From Brachybacterium endophyticum (GTDB taxonomy: Bacteria; Actinomycetota; Actinomycetes; Actinomycetales; Dermabacteraceae), in NCBI RefSeq assembly GCF_003130585.1, contig NZ_QFKX01000001.1, positions 806,001 to 870,000 of the forward strand: 64,000 nt of DNA, written 5' to 3'. A program made the position numbers and the translations under genes. Positions 1 through 10,121 of this stretch are shown one piece after another (positions within the stretch are counted from its first letter, which is position 1; every line of letters starts with the position of its first letter). Under the pieces are notes generated by a model, which was given only the letters and a program-made list of their open reading frames with translations, was not told where the DNA came from and did no database searches.

Positions 1-469
1 CGTCGACGGCCGGCGGGTTGTGCAGGGGTGCGAGCGAGCTCAGGTCCGAGATCTGGTCGCGCACCCACGAGTCGATGAGGGTGGGAGCGGAGAACCGCGC
101 GCCGCCCTGGACCACACGGTGGCCGACCGCGACCACGTTCGCGTCGGCGAGGGCCAGCCCGACCTGGTCGAACAGGGAGGTCACCACGCGCATCGCCTCG
201 ACGTGGTCGGGCACCTCGCCCTGGTGGGCGCCGTAGGCGTCGCCCGCGGTGATCCGGCCCATGCCCTGGTCCAGCCCGATGCGCTCGATGATCCCCGCGG
301 CGAACACCTGGTCGGCGTCCGGGTCGAGCAGCTGGAACTTCAGGGAGGAGGACCCGGAGTTGACCACCAGCACCGTCGCGGTGTCGGCGGCCGGTGTGGG
401 GGCGCCCTCCTCGGCGGCGTCGGAGGAGCCGGCGGCGCCGGTGGGGCCGGTGACGGGGGAGGTGCTCAT
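1..469 (-). CDS. ackA: Acetate kinase, N-terminal part (cut by window edge)
   Basis: Acetate kinase makes ATP and acetate from acetyl phosphate and ADP in the cytoplasm. Only the first ~156 residues lie in the window; the rest continues beyond position 1. After an unusual ~30-residue Ala/Gly/Thr-rich N-terminal extension comes the family signature VLVVNSGSSSLKFQL, then GHRVVQGGARF and the loop APLHNPPAV, all characteristic of AckA. The start ATG (469-467) overlaps the TGA of the upstream pta gene (ATGA), so the two are translationally coupled and form the Pta-AckA acetate pathway. The extension is poorly conserved, so the true start could be slightly later, but the overlap favours this one. 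Confidence 0.95.
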   Translation of the reverse strand, partial: MSTSPVTGPTGAAGSSDAAEEGAPTPAADTATVLVVNSGSSSLKFQLLDPDADQVFAAGIIERIGLDQGMGRITAGDAYGAHQGEVPDHVEAMRVVTSLFDQVGLALADANVVAVGHRVVQGGARFSAPTLIDSWVRDQISDLSSLAPLHNPPAVD

Positions 470-2577
470 GCCTGGTCCTTCGGCTGCTCGGAGGTGGGGG
501 CCTGGGCGTCGGCCGCCTGGGCCTGGATCGCGGTGATCACGACCGTGTTGATGATGTCGTCCACGAGCGCGCCGCGGGAGAGGTCGTTGACGGGCTTGTT
601 CAGTCCCTGCAGGACCGGCCCGATCGCGATCGCCCCGGCGCTGCGCTGCACGGCCTTGTAGGTGTTGTTGCCGGTGTTGAGGTCGGGGAAGACGAAGACC
701 GTCGCCCGCCCGGCGACCGCCGAGTCCGGCAGCTTGGTCTGGGCGACCGAGGCGTCCACGGCGGCGTCGTACTGGATCGGTCCCTCGACGTCGAGCTCGG
801 GGTGCTGGGAGCGCACCGTCCCGGTGGCCTCGCGCACCTTGTCGACGTCGGCTCCGGAGCCCGAGCTGCCGGTGGAGTAGGAGAGCATCGCGATCCGCGG
901 CTCCACGCCGAACTGGCGGGCGGTCTCGGCGGACTGCACCGCGATGTCGGCGAGCTGCTCGGCCGTGGGGGCGGGGTTCACGGCGCAGTCTCCGTAGACC
1001 AGCACGCGGTCCTGCAGCGCCATCAGGAACACCGAGGAGACGATCTTCGCCCCCGGCTTGGTCTTGATGATCTCGAAGCTGGGACGGATCGTGTGCGCGG
1101 TCGAGTGGACGGCGCCGGAGACCATGCCGTCGGCGCGTCCGGTCTGCACCATCATCGTGCCGAAGTAGGAGACGTCCTGGACCTTCTCCCGGGCCTGCTC
1201 GAGGGTCACGCCCTTCTTCGCCCGCAGCCGTGCGTACTCGGCGGCGAAGTCCTCGACCAGGTCGGGGTCCGACGGCGAGATCACGGTGGCCTCGGAGATG
1301 TCGTGGCCCAGCTGCGCGGCGCGCGAGCGGATCGTGGTCTCCTCGCCCAGCAGGACGAGGTCGGCGACGCCGCGGGCCAGGATCGCCTCGGCGGCGGCGA
1401 GGATCCTCGGTTCCTCGCCCTCGGGCAGCACGATCGTCTTCTTCTCCCCGCGGGCGCGCGCGAGCAGCTCGAACTCGAACATCATCGGGGTGACCACGTC
1501 GCTGCGGGTGACGTCCAGGGTCTCGAGCAGCTGCGACATCGGCAGGTGCTCGGCGACCGCGCGGCGTGCGGCGTCGAGCTTCTGGGGGCTGTCGGCCGTG
1601 AGGCGGCCGTGGGTGCCGGCGATCGCGACCGCCGCCTCGTACGTCGAGTCCTCGGTGGCGATGATCGGCAGGTCCTGCTGGACGCCCTCGATCAGCCGCG
1701 TCACCTCCGAGGGGATCTGGTAGCCGCCGGTCAGCACGATCGAGCTGAGGGCGGGGAAGGTGCCGGACTGCTGGGCGAGGAACAGGCCCGGCAGCAGGTC
1801 GTAGCGGTCGCCCGGGGCGATCACGGTGCAGTTCTCGGTGAGGCGCCGCAGCACGTTGGGAAGGCTCATCGCCGCCACCACGGTGCCCATCGCCACGCGC
1901 CCGAGCCATTCGGGGTTGCCCTGGACGAGGCTGCCGTTCACCGCGTCGGTGAGGGCCTGGACGGTGGGTGCCATGATCACGGGGTTCTCGGGGATCGTCG
2001 CGACCACCGTGCCCTCGGGGAGCCGCTCGGCGACGGCCCGACGGGTCGCGTCCAGCTGATCGGGGTCGGCGCGGTTGACCACCAGCGCGATCGGCACCGC
2101 GTGGTGGGAGGAGAACTCCTGCGAGCTGACCTGGGCGAGAGCCGCGACCTGGTCGGGGGTGCGGTCCAGGCCCGAGACCACGATCACCACGGGGGCCGAC
2201 AGGTTCGCGGCGACCTCGGCGTTGAAGGAGAGCTCGGTGGGATTGGCGATGTCGTCGTAGTCCGAGCCCAGCACGACCAGGGCCGAGTAGCGGTCGGCGA
2301 GGGCGTGGTAGCGGCGCAGGATCTCCTCGTGGGCCTCCTCTGGGGCCGCGAGCGCCCGCTGCAGGTCGACCCCGAGGGCCTCCTCGTAGCCCTGATCGAC
2401 CGCGGGATGGGAGGTCAGCAGATCGACCGAGGAGTCCCGGGTCTGGTCGGCCTTGAAGACCGGGCGGAACACCCCCACACGGTCGGAGCGGGCGGCGAGG
2501 GCCTCGAGCAGACCGAGCGCGACGCTCGACTTCCCGGTCATGCCCTCCGGACTGGCGACATACACGCTGTGCGACAC
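466..2577 (-). CDS. pta: Phosphate acetyltransferase (long form)
   Basis: Converts acetyl-CoA plus phosphate to acetyl phosphate and CoA, feeding ackA just downstream. It has 703 residues, the length of the three-domain Pta type: an N-terminal BioD-like P-loop domain (SPEGMTGKSS near residue 10), a central DRTGG regulatory domain (about 210-320), and the C-terminal PTA_PTB catalytic domain starting near LLARARGEKKTIVLPEG. The GTG start (2577-2575) was chosen because the P-loop domain begins right there and because a TATCCT hexamer (2584-2589, minus strand) ends 6 nt upstream, suggesting a leaderless mRNA. The frame stays open upstream, but that part is only the antisense of the SURF1-like gene. 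The stop overlaps the ackA start. Confidence 0.97.
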   Translation of the reverse strand: MSHSVYVASPEGMTGKSSVALGLLEALAARSDRVGVFRPVFKADQTRDSSVDLLTSHPAVDQGYEEALGVDLQRALAAPEEAHEEILRRYHALADRYSALVVLGSDYDDIANPTELSFNAEVAANLSAPVVIVVSGLDRTPDQVAALAQVSSQEFSSHHAVPIALVVNRADPDQLDATRRAVAERLPEGTVVATIPENPVIMAPTVQALTDAVNGSLVQGNPEWLGRVAMGTVVAAMSLPNVLRRLTENCTVIAPGDRYDLLPGLFLAQQSGTFPALSSIVLTGGYQIPSEVTRLIEGVQQDLPIIATEDSTYEAAVAIAGTHGRLTADSPQKLDAARRAVAEHLPMSQLLETLDVTRSDVVTPMMFEFELLARARGEKKTIVLPEGEEPRILAAAEAILARGVADLVLLGEETTIRSRAAQLGHDISEATVISPSDPDLVEDFAAEYARLRAKKGVTLEQAREKVQDVSYFGTMMVQTGRADGMVSGAVHSTAHTIRPSFEIIKTKPGAKIVSSVFLMALQDRVLVYGDCAVNPAPTAEQLADIAVQSAETARQFGVEPRIAMLSYSTGSSGSGADVDKVREATGTVRSQHPELDVEGPIQYDAAVDASVAQTKLPDSAVAGRATVFVFPDLNTGNNTYKAVQRSAGAIAIGPVLQGLNKPVNDLSRGALVDDIINTVVITAIQAQAADAQAPTSEQPKDQA

Positions 2578-2679
2578 GCCCCCAGGATAGGTGCACCGCC
2601 TGCGGATCCCCGGGGGAGTCATGTCACGTCCGTCCCCGGCTCCCGGGATGCTCCCACGTGCGCGCCCTACCATGGGCGC

Positions 2680-3573
2680 GTGCTCCGCGTCGCCCTCCGC
2701 CCCCGCTTCATGGGGCTGCTCGCCCTGATGGTGGTGGCGACGCTCGTCTGCGGGCTGCTGGCCACCTGGCAGTGGGACCGCGCGCATCGCGCCATGCAGC
2801 AGCAGAGCGCCGTGGATCGCAGCCTGGGCAGCATCCAGGACGTCGTCCAGCCCGGCGACGCGGTCACCAACTCGATCCAGGGCGGGATCGTCCGTGCCGA
2901 GGGCAGCTACGACCCCGACCAGCAGGTCCTCGTTCCCGGCCGTCGCATCGACGGCGAGGACGCCGTGATCGTCGTGACCGCGCTCCATGTCAGGACGGAC
3001 GACGGCACCACCGCGCTGCTGCCGGTCGCCCGGGGCTGGGTCCCCGAGGAAGACGTCACCGGGAAGGACGGACAGCCCGACCCCGGGCGCGCACCGGCGC
3101 CGCCGAGCGGACGCGTGGACGTCAGCGGACGCCTCGAGGCCAGCGAGTCCGCGAGCCAGGGCATCGAGCACGGCATCGCCCAGGAGATCGCGACCCCGCT
3201 GCTGGTCAACGAGTGGGGAGAGCCGATGTACGCCGGCTACGTGGGCGTCGACCACGCGGCCGACGGGCTGCGGGCCATGCCCGCCGCCGAGTCCGCGTTC
3301 TCCACGGGGCTGAACTGGCAGAACCTCGGATACGCCCTGCAGTGGGTGCTGTTCGGCGGCTTCTTCCTGTACCTGTGGTGGCGCTCCGTGCGCACGGCGT
3401 ACCTCGACGAGCTCGCCGAGCGCCGCGAGCGGATGCAGTCCCGCCTCGCCCTGGCAGAGGGTGAGGATCCCGTCGCCGCCCACGAGGACGACGACCATCC
3501 GACCGTCGGCCCTGCCGGGGCCGACCCGACCGTCAAGGGAGAGACCGGTGCCGACTCCGCGTCCACTCGATGA
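2680..3573 (+). CDS. SURF1-family cytochrome oxidase biogenesis protein
   Basis: A 297-residue membrane protein of the SURF1 type, which assists assembly of haem-copper cytochrome c oxidase. The architecture fits: a first membrane segment ending in ATWQWDRAH (residues ~8-30), a long extracytoplasmic domain with the typical RGWVPE motif, and a second membrane segment near residue 225 (GYALQWVLFGGFFLYLWW). A hydrophilic acidic tail of ~55 residues follows. The GTG start at 2680 follows TACCAT (2668-2673) by 6 nt, so it is probably leaderless. Its 3' end overlaps the DUF3817 gene by 26 nt. The membrane topology and N-terminal motif make the family call firm; the exact oxidase partner is not visible. 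Confidence 0.88.
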   Translation: MLRVALRPRFMGLLALMVVATLVCGLLATWQWDRAHRAMQQQSAVDRSLGSIQDVVQPGDAVTNSIQGGIVRAEGSYDPDQQVLVPGRRIDGEDAVIVVTALHVRTDDGTTALLPVARGWVPEEDVTGKDGQPDPGRAPAPPSGRVDVSGRLEASESASQGIEHGIAQEIATPLLVNEWGEPMYAGYVGVDHAADGLRAMPAAESAFSTGLNWQNLGYALQWVLFGGFFLYLWWRSVRTAYLDELAERRERMQSRLALAEGEDPVAAHEDDDHPTVGPAGADPTVKGETGADSASTR

Positions 3574-4024
3574 GGTGACCGCCCGCGCGTCCTTCGCGCG
3601 CTTCCGCTGGGCCGCGATCGCCGAGGGCATCGCCCTGCTGATCCTCGTGGCGATCATGGTGATGCGCTACGGCGTGTACGGCGGGGACCCCTGGTGGGAG
3701 TCCACCTCGGACCTGTGGTCGACGATCAGCAGCCGCTGGTCCCCGATCCACGGCGTGATCTACATGATCTACGTCGTCCTGGGCTTCGACCTGTGGATCA
3801 AGATGCGCTGGAAGCTCCCGCGCATGGTGCTGATCATGTTCTTCGGCGTGGTCCCCGTGCTGTCCTTCTTCGGCGAGCGCTACCTGCACTCCTCGATGGA
3901 GCGCGACCTCCGCCGCCGTCCCACGCTCCAGGACGCCGACGCCTCGGGCGCCGAGAGCTCCACCACGCGCGGTCCCGACACCGGGACCGGCGCGGCGGGC
4001 AGGGCCGACGGGACAGTAGACTGA
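3548..4024 (+). CDS. DUF3817 membrane protein
   Basis: A 158-residue protein with three hydrophobic segments (about residues 18-35, 65-80 and 88-110) and the DUF3817 pattern, including [17 protein letters not shown] and a basic stretch before the last membrane helix. The family is common in actinobacteria and has no established biochemical role. The chosen GTG start at 3548 has AAGGGAG 7-12 nt upstream and overlaps the SURF1 gene end, so the two are probably translated together; a second in-frame GTG at 3575 is possible. The C-terminal ~45 residues are low-complexity and hydrophilic. The gene ends 4 nt before guaA, and its last codons carry the guaA -10 element. Confidence 0.85.
   Translation: MPTPRPLDEVTARASFARFRWAAIAEGIALLILVAIMVMRYGVYGGDPWWESTSDLWSTISSRWSPIHGVIYMIYVVLGFDLWIKMRWKLPRMVLIMFFGVVPVLSFFGERYLHSSMERDLRRRPTLQDADASGAESSTTRGPDTGTGAAGRADGTVD
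4017..4022 (+). promoter_or_regulatory. -10 element TAGACT for guaA (leaderless)
   Basis: TAGACT lies inside the last codons of the upstream gene and ends 6 nt before the GTG of guaA. That is the spacing expected if transcription starts on the start codon itself. No Shine-Dalgarno sequence fits in the gap. The same arrangement recurs at many starts in this window. Confidence 0.7.
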
Positions 4025-4028
4025 AACG

Positions 4029-5642
4029 GTGACAGATACCGACGCCCGGCCCGTCCTCGTCGTCGACTTCGGCGCTCAGTACGCGCAGCTGATCGCACGC
4101 CGTGTCCGCGAGGCCCAGGTCTACTCCGAGATCGTTCCGCACACCGCCTCCACGCAGGACATCCTCGCCAAGGATCCGCGTGCGATCATCCTCTCCGGCG
4201 GCCCCTCCTCCGTCTACGCCGACGGCGCCCCGCGCCTGGACCCGGCACTGCTCGAAGCGGGTGTGCCCGTGCTGGGCCTGTGCTACGGCTTCCAGGCGAT
4301 GGCCGCGGCCCTGGACGGCACGGTCTCGCCGACCGGTGTGCGCGAGTACGGCGCCACCCGGCTCGAGGCCGTGGACGCCGCCAGCGAGCTGCTGCACGAG
4401 CAGGACATCGACCAGAACGTGTGGATGAGCCACGGCGACTCCGTGACCGAGGCCCCCAGCGGCTTCAGCGTGGTCGCGACCTCGTCGGCCTCCCCGGTCG
4501 CAGCCTTCGAGGACCCGGACAAGCACCTCTACGGCGTGCAGTGGCACCCCGAGGTCGGTCACTCCGACCGCGGCCAAGAGGTGCTCGAGAACTTCCTCTA
4601 CCAGGGAGCCGGGATCGCCCCCGAGTGGACCACCGGCAGCGTCATCGACGAGCAGGTCGCCCGCGTGCGCGAGCAGATCGGCGAGGGCACCGCGATCTGC
4701 GGGCTCTCCGGCGGGGTGGACTCCGCGGTCGCCGCGGCCCTCGTGCAGAAGGCCATCGGCGACCGTCTCACCTGCGTGTACGTGGACCACGGTCTGATGC
4801 GCCTGAACGAGTCCGAGCAGATCGAGAAGGCCTTCGGGGAGTCCACCGGCGGCGCGAAGCTCGTGGTCGTCGACACCGAGGAGCAGTTCCTCACGGCGCT
4901 CGAAGGGGTCACCGATCCCGAGCAGAAGCGCAAGATCATCGGCCGCGAGTTCATCCGCACCTTCGAGCGCGCCCAGGCCGACATCCTGCGCGAGCGCGGC
5001 GTCATCGAGGGCGAGGGCTCGCAGGCGCACACCTCGGCCGAGGGCGGCACCAAGACCTTCCTGGTCCAGGGCACCCTGTACCCCGACGTCGTCGAGTCCG
5101 GCGGCGGCGAGGGCGCGGCGAACATCAAGAGCCACCACAACGTGGGCGGCCTTCCCGACGACCTCTCCTTCGAGCTCGTCGAGCCGCTCCGCACCCTGTT
5201 CAAGGACGAGGTGCGCGCCGTGGGCGCCGAGCTCGGCCTGCCCGACGGCATCGTCTGGCGCCAGCCTTTCCCGGGGCCCGGCCTGGGCATCCGCATCATC
5301 GGCGAGGTCACCCGGGAGCGCCTGGACGTGCTGCGCCGGGCCGACGCGATCGCCCGCGAGGAGATGAAGGCCGCCGGGCTGGACCGCGAGATCTGGCAGT
5401 GCCCCGTGGTGCTGCTGGCCGACGTGCGGTCCGTGGGCGTGCAGGGCGACGGCCGCACCTACGGCCACCCGATCATGCTGCGCCCCGTCACCAGCGACGA
5501 CGCCATGACCGCCGACTGGGCGAAGCTCCCCTACGAGGTGCTGGGCCGCATCTCCACCCGCATCACCAACGAGGTCGCCGAGGTCAACCGCGTGGCCGTC
5601 GACATCACGAGCAAGCCCCCGGGCACCATCGAGTGGGAGTGA
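4029..5642 (+). CDS. guaA: GMP synthase (glutamine-hydrolysing)
   Basis: Amidates XMP to GMP using glutamine and ATP, the last step of guanine nucleotide synthesis. The 537 residues are the normal length. An N-terminal class I amidotransferase domain shows [16 protein letters not shown], the nucleophile motif GLCYGFQAM, and the partner histidine and glutamate in GVQWHPEVG. The ATP-pyrophosphatase domain begins with the PP-loop [12 protein letters not shown]. The C-terminal dimerisation domain includes [13 protein letters not shown] and ends in KPPGTIEWE, the invariant GuaA C-terminus. The GTG start follows a -10 hexamer directly. A gene-free gap with a large palindrome lies downstream, before a convergent gene. 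Confidence 0.98.
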   Translation: MTDTDARPVLVVDFGAQYAQLIARRVREAQVYSEIVPHTASTQDILAKDPRAIILSGGPSSVYADGAPRLDPALLEAGVPVLGLCYGFQAMAAALDGTVSPTGVREYGATRLEAVDAASELLHEQDIDQNVWMSHGDSVTEAPSGFSVVATSSASPVAAFEDPDKHLYGVQWHPEVGHSDRGQEVLENFLYQGAGIAPEWTTGSVIDEQVARVREQIGEGTAICGLSGGVDSAVAAALVQKAIGDRLTCVYVDHGLMRLNESEQIEKAFGESTGGAKLVVVDTEEQFLTALEGVTDPEQKRKIIGREFIRTFERAQADILRERGVIEGEGSQAHTSAEGGTKTFLVQGTLYPDVVESGGGEGAANIKSHHNVGGLPDDLSFELVEPLRTLFKDEVRAVGAELGLPDGIVWRQPFPGPGLGIRIIGEVTRERLDVLRRADAIAREEMKAAGLDREIWQCPVVLLADVRSVGVQGDGRTYGHPIMLRPVTSDDAMTADWAKLPYEVLGRISTRITNEVAEVNRVAVDITSKPPGTIEWE

Positions 5643-5972
5643 GGCCGGGCCGGTGACGTCGCCGGGCGACGACCGGGTGGTGGCCGTCCGGCCGCGGCCG
5701 GGGCGCCGTCGTCGTCGGGCCGCCGTCGCCGGGGCGCCGTCATCGGGGCGCCACCTGGTCGCCGTGTCGGCGGCTTGTCGTCCGAGCCGTAGGCCGGCCG
5801 GGCCTCCGAGGGACTAATAGCGCATCATCTGCCATATATGGCAGATGATGCGCTATTAGTCCCTTCGCGGCCCGATCCGGACGCCGCAGCCGCGGGCGGG
5901 CCCGCCTACGCCTGGGCGTCGCTCACCCCTCAGTGCCCTCACTGCCCGCAGGCCCCGCAGCGCCCCCGCCGC
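5643..5972. other. Gene-free convergent gap, GC-rich repeats plus palindrome
   Basis: About 330 bp between the stops of guaA (plus) and the GNAT gene (minus). The first 165 bp is extremely GC-rich with imperfect repeats of GGGGCGCC and CCGTCGTCG. Then comes the perfect palindrome at 5810-5863, then about 110 bp with no recognisable feature. A plus-strand ORF begins at the palindrome centre, but it has no ribosome site or family resemblance and is not called. No convincing terminator other than the palindrome is visible. Confidence 0.7.
5810..5863. repeat. Perfect 54-bp palindrome with no loop
   Basis: Positions 5810-5836 are the exact reverse complement of 5837-5863: 27 bp per arm, no mismatch and no spacer. 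The outer end reads GGGACTAATAGCGC and the centre TGCCATATATGGCA. Its composition is close to half AT, in contrast with the very GC-rich DNA on both sides. It sits between the ends of two convergent genes, so a bidirectional terminator is one possibility. The absence of a loop and of a GC-rich stem is unlike the other terminators in this window. A protein-binding site or a small mobile palindromic element is equally possible. Confidence 0.97.
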
Positions 5973-7085
5973 CTACTCTCCCTCGACCCCCTCCGGCTCC
6001 AGGAGCCGCGAGGCGTGGGCCGAGGCGTCGGCGTGCCAGGACTGCGTGCGCTCGAACGTCTCCCAGCCCATCGACGTGTAGAGGCCGTCGGCGCCGGTGG
6101 GTGAGTCGGCGTCGACCTCGAGGTCGACGTGGTCGCGCCCGCGACGGGCGGCGTCGGCGATGGCGGCGTGCAGCAGGGCCTTGGCGACCCCGTGGCCGCG
6201 TGCGCTGCGGTGCACCCCGAGGTAGTCGAGGTAGGTGCCCTCGCCGAGGCTGCCGTGGGCGGGGGAGGTGGAGGCGACCAGACCGCCGGCGGGCAGCCAG
6301 CCGCCCTCGTCCTCCCCGTGGTCGACCTCGGCGATCCACCACAGGTCCCAGTCGGCCGTGCGGGGCGCCTCGAGCAGGCGCTGGGAGAACTCCGCGAAGG
6401 ATTCGCGGTAGGAGCTGAAGTGGTCCGCGAAGGACTCCTCGAGCATCCGGTGCACGCTGCGCACGTCCTGGGCGAGAGGCAGGCCCGAGGGATGACGGTG
6501 CACCCGGCGCACGCGGACCGACGGACGCGGGGCGGGGAGCGACGTGGCCTCCTCCGCGCGGGTGGGCCGGCGCATGTGGAGCCAGGTGCGCACCTGCTCG
6601 AGCCCGCCGGCTGCGAGCTGGGCGGCGCCGTCGGTATCCCGTTCGTCGATGTCGGCGGTCAGCTGGGTGGTCTCGACGCCGCGATGGCGCGCGAAGGAGC
6701 CCGCGACCTCGAACGCCCAGGTCATCAAGGTGGATGCGAGCTCCTGGCGCACGGGCGCGTCCGGGGCGATCACCCACTGCAGATCGGTGCGCCCGCGGGC
6801 GCGGTCCTCCAGGGCGATCCAGGCCAGGGGTGCCGCCTCGAGCGATGCGGTGCCGTCGGCCTCGGCGGGGACGATCACCACCTGCCGACGGGACCACGAG
6901 TGCAGCCCGACCATGCGGGAGCGCAGGTCCTCGACGTCCAGCGGGGTCTCCGGATCGATGGTGTCCAGGTGCGCGCGCAGCAGGCCGGCGACCCCGTCGA
7001 CATCGCTCTCGATCGGGACGCGGGAGGCCAGCGGGGCGCCAGGGGAGTCGGGGAGGCGAGGGGGGAAATGGTCGGTCAGCAGCAC
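5973..7085 (-). CDS. Two-domain GNAT N-acetyltransferase
   Basis: A 370-residue protein with two tandem GNAT-type domains, a layout shared with mycothiol synthase-like and other actinobacterial acetyltransferases. The C-terminal domain keeps the acetyl-CoA pyrophosphate loop (VHRSARGHGVAKALL) preceded by TYLDYLGV; the N-terminal domain is degenerate. The substrate cannot be told from the sequence. The GTG start at 7085 was preferred because AACGAT ends 6 nt upstream and because upstream residues are low-complexity. The gene converges on guaA. It is not adjacent to mycothiol genes, so an MshD role is not supported. Confidence 0.78.
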   Translation of the reverse strand: MLLTDHFPPRLPDSPGAPLASRVPIESDVDGVAGLLRAHLDTIDPETPLDVEDLRSRMVGLHSWSRRQVVIVPAEADGTASLEAAPLAWIALEDRARGRTDLQWVIAPDAPVRQELASTLMTWAFEVAGSFARHRGVETTQLTADIDERDTDGAAQLAAGGLEQVRTWLHMRRPTRAEEATSLPAPRPSVRVRRVHRHPSGLPLAQDVRSVHRMLEESFADHFSSYRESFAEFSQRLLEAPRTADWDLWWIAEVDHGEDEGGWLPAGGLVASTSPAHGSLGEGTYLDYLGVHRSARGHGVAKALLHAAIADAARRGRDHVDLEVDADSPTGADGLYTSMGWETFERTQSWHADASAHASRLLEPEGVEGE

Positions 7086-7176
7086 CGCCCTATCGTTGCA
7101 CGATGCGTCGGCCTCCTCGGCCTCCTCGGCCGACCTGCCCCCGCTCTCGGGACGGCCCCGCCTCCCCGGGAGCACT

Positions 7177-7210
7177 GCGGGCCCCGCACCAGGAGAGGTG
7201 CGGGGCCCGC
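7177..7210 (-). terminator. Hairpin terminator after the MFS gene
   Basis: A perfect 14-bp stem (GCGGGCCCCGCACC) with the 6-nt loop AGGAGA lies 20 nt past the stop of the minus-strand exporter gene and before the GNAT start. No long T-run follows, as is usual in high-GC actinobacteria. Confidence 0.75.
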
Positions 7211-7229
7211 GTGCCGGGAGAGGCCGTGC

Positions 7230-9265
<2,036 letters not shown>

Positions 9266-9298
9266 TTGCAGTGACTGCACTTTTCTCGTGAGGTCCGC

Positions 9299-9304
9299 TA
9301 CGGT
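9299..9304 (+). promoter_or_regulatory. -10 element TACGGT for the TetR gene
   Basis: TACGGT ends 7 nt before the GTG at 9312, the leaderless arrangement seen across this window. The double operator lies 19 bp upstream, so autorepression is likely. Confidence 0.6.
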
Positions 9305-9311
9305 CGTCGCC

Positions 9312-10067
9312 GTGGACAGCTCCCCCTCCGACGCCCCCACAGGTGCGTCCGACGCCCGCGCGGGCACCCCCGACGCCCCGACGGACACGACCGACGCCAC
9401 CGCCCCGGAATGCGGGCTGCGCGAGCGCAAGAAGCGCCAGGCCCGCGCCGCGATGCACCGCGCGGCGCTCGAACTGGTCGCCGAGCACGGCCTCGACGGC
9501 GTCACCGTCGAGATGATCGCCGAGCGCGCCGGGGTCTCGCCGCGCACGTTCTTCAACCACTGGGCGACGAAGGAGACCGCGATCCTCGGTCTCGTCATCG
9601 ACAGCCCCGAGGAGTTCCACCGCCGTCTGCTGACCGAGTCACCCGAATCGACGCCGGAGCAGGCGCTGCGCCAGGTGCTCCGCGAGATCATCCAGGTCGC
9701 CCAGACCGACCTGGACGTCCGGGAGCTGAAGAAGGAGGTGCTGCGGCGCGAGCCGCAGCTGCACGCGGTCAACGCCGGGCGCACCCATCACATCCAGGCC
9801 GCCCTGGTCACGGCCTTCGAGTACCGGGTGCGTCAGGGTGCGGTCGCTCCCGACCGTATCCCGTCGGCCGACGACGAGGCAGCCGGGGCATTCCCCGAGG
9901 GCCTGGGGGACGGCGGACCCGAGCACGCCCGCGCGGTGATCGCCGTGCAGATGGGCTTCGCCCTCACCCGCAGCGCCTTCTCGCTCTCGATGGCCGGCGG
10001 CACCGAGGTGGTCGACGAGTTCGACCGGATCCTGCGGATGGTCGACGCCGGGGACGTCCGCATCTGA
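9312..10067 (+). CDS. TetR-family repressor of the exporter
   Basis: A 251-residue TetR-type DNA-binding protein. After a ~37-residue Asp/Ala/Thr/Pro-rich N-terminal extension, the helix-turn-helix domain runs from LRERKKRQARAAMHRAAL to IAERAGVSPRTFFNHWATKE (about residues 36-90). The C-terminal ligand domain resembles the AcrR/MftR-like group, with no residue pattern that reveals a ligand. It is divergent from the DHA2 exporter and shares the operator region, so local repression of both genes is the simplest reading. The GTG start was chosen from the -10 spacing; an in-frame upstream ATG would place the operator inside the gene and is unlikely. A 17-bp tandem duplication spans its stop codon. 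Confidence 0.87.
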   Translation: MDSSPSDAPTGASDARAGTPDAPTDTTDATAPECGLRERKKRQARAAMHRAALELVAEHGLDGVTVEMIAERAGVSPRTFFNHWATKETAILGLVIDSPEEFHRRLLTESPESTPEQALRQVLREIIQVAQTDLDVRELKKEVLRREPQLHAVNAGRTHHIQAALVTAFEYRVRQGAVAPDRIPSADDEAAGAFPEGLGDGGPEHARAVIAVQMGFALTRSAFSLSMAGGTEVVDEFDRILRMVDAGDVRI

Positions 10068-10084
10068 GGGACGTCCGCATCTGA
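10051..10084 (+). repeat. 17-bp tandem duplication across a stop codon
   Basis: The 17-mer GGGACGTCCGCATCTGA occurs twice head-to-tail (10051-10067 and 10068-10084). The first copy ends with the stop codon of the TetR gene; the second is untranslated. It looks like a recent slippage duplication. Confidence 0.95.
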
Positions 10085-10090
10085 GGAACG

Positions 10091-10110
10091 GCCGGCCCGC
10101 GCGGGTCGGC
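10091..10110. terminator. Hairpin between convergent genes
   Basis: GCCGGCCCG and CGGGTCGGC (one G-U pair) form a 9-bp stem with a 2-nt loop, placed between the ends of the TetR gene and the minus-strand acyltransferase gene. It could terminate both. Confidence 0.45.
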
Positions 10111-10121
10111 TCCGGTACGGC

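Noticed and set aside
802-2679. Upstream extension of the SURF1-like frame
   Set aside because: It runs antisense through pta. The real protein starts with the membrane helix at 2680, next to a -10 box.
5838-6104. ORF starting at the centre of the 54-bp palindrome
   Set aside because: No ribosome site, no recognisable protein features, and it overlaps the GNAT gene end.
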